Assembly (NCBI GenBank): GCA_009760855.2
Contig: WPIO01000025.1
Location: forward strand, 4,905,001-4,969,000
DNA: 64,000 nt
Reading direction: 5' to 3'
DNA from: Cristatella mucedo
Taxonomy: Eukaryota; Bryozoa; Phylactolaemata; Cristatellidae
Positions 56,706-64,000 of this stretch are shown here, piece after piece. Made by a program: the position numbers and the translations under genes. Numbering within the stretch: position 1 is the first letter of the stretch; each line of letters begins with the position of its first letter. The notes under the pieces were generated by a model. That model did no database searches, was not told where the DNA came from, and saw only the letters and a program-made list of their open reading frames with translations.

Positions 56706-56887
56706 GAAAAAATACTAGCTGATTTAACAGCCTCTTTTTGCATAGGGACAGAAAAGCCTTTAGGCTATCGCCAGCGCTTGCAACCAGCGGTGATGAAGGA
56801 TCGCCCACCGCAGGAGGATTCGCACCAACGACCTCGGGACCGAGGTCATGAAAAGCAACCGCCTTCCTAATGTGCCATCACGGCAGT
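56706..56887 (-). mobile_element. SINE-2 copy 5
   Basis: Minus strand: GGCACATTAGGAAGGCGG as A box, CGTTGGTGCGAATCC as B box, tail GCAAAAAGAGGCTGTTAAAT. Confidence 0.85.
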
Positions 56888-56889
56888 TC

Positions 56890-59351
56890 ATATACAAACT
56901 TTGAAAAGCTGTTCCAACTTGAGAGAGAAACCGAAGCTAACAACGCCGCCTAAATTTAATCTAGCACCTACAAAATAACACTGCCGATCTTCAGTTCTCA
57001 ATAGAACCGTGGCAATGAAGTTGGAAAGAAGCTGAAGTATTAGCATATAGCCTACTACTGCCAGATTAGAGCATCCCAGTCTCAGTAAAATGACTTCTTA
57101 GTGGAGTATTGCTTGCAGCTTTGTCATTACATCACGCTTAGTTTTTTCATGGCAAGTGGCCTTCGTGGAGCGTGAGCGATTTTTTTTTATTTCCCTATGT
57201 ACTGCTGTGGATAACTATCACTACGCACTGTCTCGTACTCGGAGCACCCATACTGGAGACCCCGATAGTACTGCATTGAGAACCATGGCAACATTACCAA
57301 AGTTATTCTTGCCGTTCTATGCTGTCAAAATGCGGAATTCAAGAACGACTGGTAACGCGACGAGATATACATGATTATCCTGGTTATTGAGCTGGATATT
57401 CTCCAAATCCTAATAGTTTCATTGATTTTGAAAGCCAACACGCCCCTACTGGTCTTCACTCAATGGGCACCCTGACTGAGACTTGCTGGAGGAGTTTGCA
57501 TCCCCTCCTGATATATGAGCCAATAATATCGATCCCGTTTTTTTTTCTTAACAGCCTACGGGGAGTAATAGTTGTCATGTTTACCGTCGTGTCTCATGCG
57601 ACTGTGCTTCTTTTCTAACCAGAAAAACTGCTTCAAAACCGCTTAAGCCGCCAACTTAGATTTCAGCATTTAATAATAATAGCCTCTATATAATGACCTA
57701 AGAGAAAGAAATCTCTTTCTGGGCACACTGTTTGATGCCGAGATGCAAATTCGTAGACCAAAGTTCAAGCATAGCCCCTTGGGGCTGACTTAATTCCAGA
57801 ATTGATCAATTTCAACAATCAACTACACCTTCTGATAGAGAAAAAAGAAACAGCTTTTATAAACGTAGATCTTTCTATCAGTAATTCTTGAGTACTATAT
57901 AGCGGTGGTCAGTGCTACCAGAAAAAAACTTTGCTCACCCTTGGAATCCACATAAATCTCAAAAATTGAAGTGCATTTACAAAATCCAAGGGCAAATAAT
58001 GAAACCATAAGATAGAACTATTATGAAAAAGCAATACATATTGCAAATAGCCCATGCCACAATCTTGGTTAGCAAACTAGATGTGAAAAGTATAAAACAT
58101 TAAATGGGTGGTTGATAGTGGGTTAGGAAAAAGTTGCAGTTTTCGAAAGTTAGTTCGTAAGAAAGAAAAGTTAGAAAGTTAGTTCATCAGAAAAAGGCGA
58201 TAGAGGAATGTTTGGATGTATCCCCTCTCAAAAAATGCATCTCAACGGTCGTGTCTGTCGAGTACTTCTTCAGGGATGGTCAAGATTTGAGACATGCGGT
58301 TTTGCATAAGTAGGCCAGACATGCGTTTAATGCTCGAGAAGTGGGAGACGTCGATAGCGAAGTTTGAGCAATTAACCAGCCTACTATGTTTCCTGATGAA
58401 AAAAGAAAGGGCCCTCTACTGCTTAGTAAGTCTTGGCAAACAACGAAGACATCAACACTTTGTTGAGCTGCATGTATTAAAAAGTTTCCATTGAGATTAT
58501 GAGAAAGTAGTCAAACTGACTACATGCATTTGAAAAATGAGTCAATACATAGGAAACAATTTAAAATAATATTGCGATTTTTCCTTTCTATCGCATCATC
58601 GTATTTCTTGAATTATTTCGAATCAGTCTGGCCTATGGTTGTACATGCTGTAAATAGCATATGTTTTTTCATCAGGGTGCATCCAGTAAATTTTACTTGG
58701 CAATGCTAACACAAAGCTGAGAAATGTCCATCGAAAGTGTATTCAAAATTAGTGCATACTGGCTCTGCACAAGAGCTAAGAAATCATCATCCCATTCTCT
58801 GTAACTCACTGCTTGAAATGAGCTAGAGCAGTTGCATAGCCATTATGTAACCGTGAGTGGTAGGCATGAAGAGCTGGATATTGTGTTGCAAGTTGTGTTG
58901 TCTTTCCTTACTTTCGTATGAGCTAGTGCAGGTGGCCGAAAGTTGTATAAACATCAAGCAGTGTGTTATGGTGGCAGTCGCAGGATTCTTTGTCACCTTG
59001 ATTGCTCGTACATAGTGACTTGAGCATCACCCCCTGCCCATATGCACAGTGCAGTAGTAAACCACTAGGGTTCACACAGGTACAACCTGTAAGATACTAG
59101 CATGATATAACTGAAATAACAGAGTCGCTAGGTATGCCATGCCTGCTATGACCTTTCAGCTAAATAAAACTGGAACAAGCCAAATACATCTTATAAAATA
59201 GGAATATGGAACAATACATAATGCAAATACGAAATAGACATCGCAATAAATAAAATAAAGCGATTTGATTAAAGTAAAAATAAGCACACAGGACTCAATA
59301 TGAGGTATATAGATCACGTTGCATATAAGTGGATTCATAAATCCAGATAAA
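56890..59351. other. AT-rich intergenic DNA, no gene seen
   Basis: A minus-strand L2-A tail remnant at 57670-57745 is the only recognisable item. Short open frames are unsupported. Confidence 0.5.
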
Positions 59352-59575
59352 CTAGTCCTTGATGTTGTAGTTTCTTATCTTCGCTTTAGTCTTGCTGCCA
59401 GCGACTTTTTGTCGAGCGCGAACGTCTTTCTGCTGTAGCTGAGAAGGCAGAGCACTTGCAGCAGTAGATCGTCGCAACCCAGCCGTGTTCTTAGATCCGA
59501 AAACAACAAACTCGTCCCTTGTATCCTTCTTAATTGCCGTATCCGAGGCCCCAGCGTAAGCATCTTCATTTTTCA
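59352..59575 (-). CDS. Terminal exon of an unrecognised gene
   Basis: The acceptor TTTTGTAG (59577-59576) is followed by 74 codons ending in TAG at 59352. The translation is hydrophilic and basic: DTRDEFVVFGSKNTAGLRRS, SQLQQKDVRARQKVAGSK, and the end KAKIRNYNIKD. No known domain; the basic tail suggests a nucleic-acid or ribosome-related protein but that is a guess. It starts with two bases of a split codon. It could be the last exon of the gene whose exons lie at 62.0-62.7 kb on the same strand; I could not find linking exons. Confidence 0.5.
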
Positions 59576-59904
59576 CTACAAAAATAGCACAAGAAGCTTG
59601 ATATAATCATGTCACACAATATTTTTCTGCCCACAGCCACAAGAATTTCTTCAGTTTACATCCAAATTTTTCGACTGCTTTCTGGCAGCAGTTAGTTGTT
59701 CACGTTATTCAACATTGGAAGCTTTGTAGTTATACTTAAATTTAATGGTCATACGATTGGTTAAAAACCCAATACAAATAGGAGCTGAAGCTGGATCTTT
59801 ATACTCCAGGGCAGCAGTTGCAATCCAAAAAGATTGATGACCAAGTTATCAATAAGGCTTGCATGACCATACGATAAATAGCTGCAACAGCTAGGTTCAT
59901 AAGC

Positions 59905-60540
59905 CGGCTACAGGCGCTTACAGCTGGTGCAAAACTCTGCAGCTAGGCTTGTCTGTCGTGAGCACCGCAGTTGCCATATCACACTACTTCTCTCCGACCT
60001 CCACTGGCTCCCAGTCAAGCAAGGCATCGACTTCAAGGTTTTGTCACTCACTTTCAGGTCCCTTCATCATTTGGCTCGAGCCTACCTATCAGATCTACTG
60101 CCCCACTAGGCTAAGCACTGTACCACCCACTTTTCAGAATCTAACTGTTTAGCAATACCTCGTAAAAACTTCAAATCCCTTGGAGACCGTGCCTTTAGTT
60201 CGTATGCTCCCAAAGCTTGGAACTCATTCCCGACTTCCATCACGATATCCCCTGACTTGACCACATTTAAAAAGAAATTAAAAACGCACCTATTTATAAC
60301 AGCACTTAGCGAGTCACCATGATTCGTCCTTTATATGTGCTTATGCGTGCTGACACTGTGCATGCTGCCACTAACCACACTTGCATACTGACCCTGTGCA
60401 TGCCACCCCTAACCATGCTATTTTTGTTGTGTTATTGAGCATGCTACTACTAACCATTCAATCATGCTTCCTTTGCAGCAAATGTAAAGCACATAGAAAG
60501 AGATTGAGTTCTCTGAGGGCGCTTTATAAAATATTATTGT
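59905..60540 (+). mobile_element. L2-A LINE, C-terminal ORF and 3' end
   Basis: The cleanest L2-A 3' half here: LLLSDLHWLPVKQGIDFKVL, LTFRSLHHLARAYLSDLLPH, GGAGACCGTGCCTTTAGTTC, then tail AGCACATAGAAAGAGATTGA and ATT run. Useful as a reference for the other copies. Confidence 0.88.
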
Positions 60541-60614
60541 TATCATTATTATTACACTGTTCTGTCTACATTCCAAGTCACGTCTGGCACTTGAGCTTTC
60601 GATCGTAGTATTGC

Positions 60615-61285
60615 GATAATAATAAGACATTTTTATAGCACCCTAAGAAAACCAAATCTCTTTCCAGATACTTCATATATAGTAAATAAATCATGTCATT
60701 TGGTTATTGATAACATGTACTGCAAAAGCACAGAAAGGACAGTGCACGAGGACCCAGCAAATGATGCAAGGAATAGGTAAGTTTTTAGTTTCTTTTTAAA
60801 AGTCATACGTCAGAAGGTATCATGACGTCGGTACGTAGTGAGTTCTAGGCTTTGGGAGCATACGAACTAAAAGTATGGTCAAATGGATTTGAGATTGATT
60901 TGAGGCTAGACTTGAGACAGAAAAGCTGATGGTATGATGCACAATCTGATAAGGAAGTATTTTGCATATGTAGGCTGAAGCAAGATAAAAAAGGGACCTA
61001 AAAGTGAGTGACACAACTTTGAAGCCGATATACTGTTTCTTGGGCAGACAGCGCAGGTCAGTCAGGAGTAGTGTACGCTTAGCTGCGGTTCTGCATTAAC
61101 GTCTTAGTGCCTATCCGAGTCTTGTTACACAGACAGGAGGACTTTCAAACAGTGAGTTACATAAGTCTTAATGGAATGTCTCGAATGCATGGTCTAGCTT
61201 GGCTGCAGTATCCTTGTCTAAGCAGACCCAAATTGTTGCAATGGTGCATATCTGAAAGTAGGTAGACTATAGCCCTGTCCAACCT
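60615..61285 (-). mobile_element. L2-A LINE 3' half
   Basis: AATAATAAGACATTTTTATA, GCACCCTAAGAAAACCAAAT, then on the minus strand [20 protein letters not shown] and [13 protein letters not shown]. Tail-to-tail with the preceding L2-A. Confidence 0.85.
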
Positions 61286-61299
61286 AGTCGGGGTTGAGC

Positions 61300-61560
61300 T
61301 AATAATAATAATAGTAAAACATGTAGATAATGCCCAAAAGAAATAAATCTCTTTCTATGTACTTAAATATGCTAAAAGGATTGTATGTCAATTTGATAGT
61401 CATAACATGCGCAATTTTTAAGAACACACAGGCACACAGAAGACAATTCACGCATATGTAACAAAGGCTGCGAGGAACAGGTAGATTTTCAGCTTCTTTT
61501 TGAATGTCGTTATAACAGGAGATAATACAATGTCAGTCAGTCGTAATAATCTCTTACTCG
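61300..61560 (-). mobile_element. L2-A 3' end
   Basis: AATAATAATAGTAAAACATG, GAAATAAATCTCTTTCTATG, then the inverted L2-A 3' UTR with AAGGCTGCGAGGAACAGGTA. Confidence 0.7.
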
Positions 61561-61859
61561 GACATTTGAATATTGTTTCCATATATACAAAGCATTTCAG
61601 TAAAGCAACAGAAAGTAACTTTAAACTTTTGCCTGAAACCTATGTCCTTGACATATGAATATTTTCATTTGTATCTCTGTCAGGCTGCCTTTTCGCCCAT
61701 ATTTCTTCTGTGAGTCTCTCTGTCTGTGTCTGTCTGTCTGTCTCTCTCTCTCCCTCTATCTCTTTCTCTCTCTCCTTCTCAGCATAGGATATCCAGTGCT
61801 GCTTGAACTCTATGTCAATAATACACTCAAGCTGAACAGGTTTTGGCTGGTATCTAATT

Positions 61860-62271
61860 AGGTAACGAGCCTGAAGAACAGCAATGGCCATCTGTTTTAT
61901 GGTTCTAACTTGTGCAAAAGGCTTAGGATCGCCACTGCTAGCAGAGCCGAGTTTGGTCACCCGATAAAAATATTCATCTGCAATTCTAGGTGCATGATCA
62001 ACAGATAGAAAGCATGCACTTGGCAGTAGCAGAGTGCTGGCTACACAATGCTTACTCCGAAGTGATGAAGCCAGTGGTACAGCAGGAGTGTCAGCAAAAC
62101 TATTTGATTCGTCTAGCATTCTCCAGACATCCTGCAGGCTTGATCCGCCACCGTCCAGAGACGAAGATGAGTACAGTGGTGAGTTTTCGATAGGTAATGC
62201 AGGTTGTGACTGTGACTGGGATCGAGCAGTGACTCTCTCCATGTTGTGACGATCGATACTGGTCCTCATAT
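61860..62271 (-). CDS. Internal exon of an unrecognised gene (3' border uncertain)
   Basis: The acceptor CGATAG (62273-62272) completes an Asp codon started by the exon at 62541-62733. The frame reads RTSIDRHNMERVTARSQSQS, SSSSLDGGGSSLQDVWRMLD, SVDHAPRIADEYFYRVTKLG, PFAQVRTIKQMAIAVLQAR. The second half looks like a folded domain, but I cannot name it. The frame stays open further down into a TC-rich repeat, so the true donor is unclear; about 61860 is a guess. Confidence 0.5.
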
Positions 62272-62540
62272 CTATCGTATAAGAAAAGGTAGGTAACAGA
62301 AGTTGCTACGGTCCATTACAAAGGACAGTAGACAACTTTTACAGTTAGACGAACGCACAGATGCGCACACAGAGTGTGCATCTACGTAAATCTATGAATT
62401 CTCTACAACACATTCTTTGTTACTTGATACAACCCATAAGTTAAAGCTTGGGCTGGTGCTGCAACCACCAACCTAGCAAGCATGCCTTATTATACAAAAC
62501 GTGCACCCGGTCTCGGCTAAAAAATTGCACACACACTCAC

Positions 62541-62733
62541 CTTGAGCCGTACCAAACGAGGCAGCTGTAATAGCTGGCTGCACGTCCCGCTCCGGAAGCA
62601 TATCAGTCAGCCGAGGCGTGGACGATTGCTGCGTTGCACCTCGGATCACTTTGCCCGACTCGACCTCAGCCTCGACTTCAGCCATCGACAACCATGGCTC
62701 CGGGTGCCTCCGACGAGGACTACGTGACAGCTC
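62541..62733 (-). CDS. Internal exon of an unrecognised gene
   Basis: Acceptor TTTTTTTCCAG at 62735-62734 and a perfect donor GTGAGT at 62540. 193 bases in phase 0, out phase 1, compatible with the exon at 62271. The translation is Ser/Glu/Pro-rich and probably disordered: LSRSPRRRHPEPWLSMAEVE, AEVESGKVIRG, TPRLTDMLPERD. Upstream exons would lie beyond the L2 copy at 62.77 kb or outside the window. Confidence 0.55.
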
Positions 62734-62764
62734 CTGGAAAAAAAGCATCATGTCATGCCAGTCT

Positions 62765-63960
62765 CCTCATGGCCGATGACATCGTCAAATGCAATATCGG
62801 CTTTTAATTCTACAATGATGACACCCAACTCTACCTATGTTCGACCCTTCTAAGCCTTGCACAGCATTACACTTACTTTATTTCCCTTGCATCCTGCATT
62901 GGTGCCCTTTGCAATTCAATGGCTAGTAACTTAATAAAGCTTAGCGATGATAAGACCAACCTAATAGACTGTGACAAGCCTAGTGTGACCTTAAGGTTGG
63001 AAGACCGCACCCTTAACATTGGTTCATCTAGCACAATGCTTCTGATGTCTACTCACAATCCGGACGTGATATTCGAAACGATTTGCCATCGGAGAGGTTA
63101 TTTCTTCTGTGGTCAAATCGGCCTGCTTTCAGCTAAGGAACATTGCTAAAATCAAGGCCTGCTTAGACAAATGCTATACGACTGCTAAACTAGCTCATGC
63201 GTTTGTGATATTGCATTCAGCCTACTGTACTTCCACATCCTGGACGCCTGGTCTGTGCCCTTAATCGTCTGTAACTGGGGCAAAACTCGGCAGCTCAGCT
63301 GCTCTGTCGTCAGCTGCATGGCTGCAAGGTCCCACCACAGCTGTCTGAGATTCACTGGCTCCCTATTCAGCATTAGATCGAATTCAAGATAATCTCTCTT
63401 GCTTACAGGTTGCTTCACTCTCTTGCATCAGCCTACCTCTCCGACCTCAATGTTCACACCATCAGTTCGCCAGCTTTCATTCATCTTGCCGTCTCTTGCA
63501 CTAAATTGAAATCTTTTGATGATCAGGCGTTCAGTGCCACCGAAAGTCCGGAACTTGCCTCCAGCTTCGGTCAATAACTGTAATGACTTAACATCCTTTA
63601 CTACTTATCTAACGGTGCATCTTTTCTCAACTTTTTATCATCTTTGCTCAGCTTTTCCTTCCATCCATGTAATCTGGTCTCTCTTTTTCATGTTTGCTTT
63701 GCATGCTTACATGTGCACAGTGTATGTTACTAGCCAGAGGTTCTACTAACCGGTGGTCCTGTCTCCTCGTATGCTTTAGCATACTCACCTAAGCACGATA
63801 CTTGTGTTGTGCCTTTGCATGCTTGTCCAAGCATGATATCGTGCATGTAATTAAGTTTTCGTTATCTATTCTCGTGCAGTGAGTTGTAAAGTGTCTGGAT
63901 AAGTATTTACTTTTTTTAGGGAGCTAGAAAAACAGCTTATTAATTATTATTCTTATAATT
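62765..63960 (+). mobile_element. L2-C LINE copy
   Basis: FYNDDTQLYLC (normally YADDTQLYL), SMASNLIKLSDDKTNLIDCD, then a decayed C-terminal region. The 3' end AGTTGTAAAGTGTCTGGATA and TTTAGGGAGCTAGAAA closes in an ATTATT run. The tail differs from L2-A and L2-B. Confidence 0.8.
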
Positions 63961-64000
63961 TGAAAGTGCAGGGCAACCTAAGGCCGGCTCCAGTGAGTCT

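Overview
The window is eukaryotic and almost certainly from an invertebrate animal. Genes are split by GT-AG introns of 0.3-6 kb. Most of the sequence is decayed LINE and SINE DNA and microsatellites, and one gene carries the Frizzled cysteine-rich plus netrin-like domain pair known from animal secreted Frizzled-related proteins. I cannot name the phylum.

Left edge (1-4.8 kb, minus strand): the first three coding exons of a secreted Frizzled-related protein of the sFRP3/4 (FRZB) type. Signal peptide and ten-cysteine CRD are in exon 1, a short CxC linker in exon 2 and the netrin-like domain in exon 3; the 3' end probably runs out of the window. From 5 to 20 kb lie L2-type LINE fragments, tRNA-derived SINEs, a GC-rich block (6.9-9.3 kb), a compact single-exon gene of unknown function with an AT-hook and a PIP-like tail (14.55-15.0 kb, minus), and a 1-kb fold-back structure holding a degenerate TTTAGGG array (16.0-17.0 kb).

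Centre (23-54.6 kb, minus strand): one gene, lysosomal alpha-N-acetylglucosaminidase (NAGLU, glycoside hydrolase family 89), rebuilt here as 18 exons. Every junction after the tentative first exon keeps reading phase, and the product aligns along almost the whole family length. Both catalytic glutamate contexts are present (exons 8 and 11). Only the last few residues and stop codon are not securely placed. Its introns hold most of the LINE/SINE load.

Right edge (54.6-64 kb): the GC-rich start region of NAGLU, more repeats, then minus-strand exons of one or two unrecognised genes (59.35-59.58 kb terminal exon; 62.27 and 62.54-62.73 kb internal exons), ending in another L2 copy.

The mobile DNA is coherent. 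Three L2-like LINE subfamilies (A, B and C here) differ in their 3' tails. A tRNA-derived SINE (SINE-1) ends in the L2-A tail, which suggests it uses the L2-A reverse transcriptase, and two SINE-1 copies sit inside L2 copies. A second tRNA-derived SINE (SINE-2) occurs five times, always on the minus strand. I found no CRISPR, operon, prokaryotic or viral system. The features that remain unexplained are the 14.5-kb gene with its flanking palindromes and the fold-back/TTTAGGG structure.
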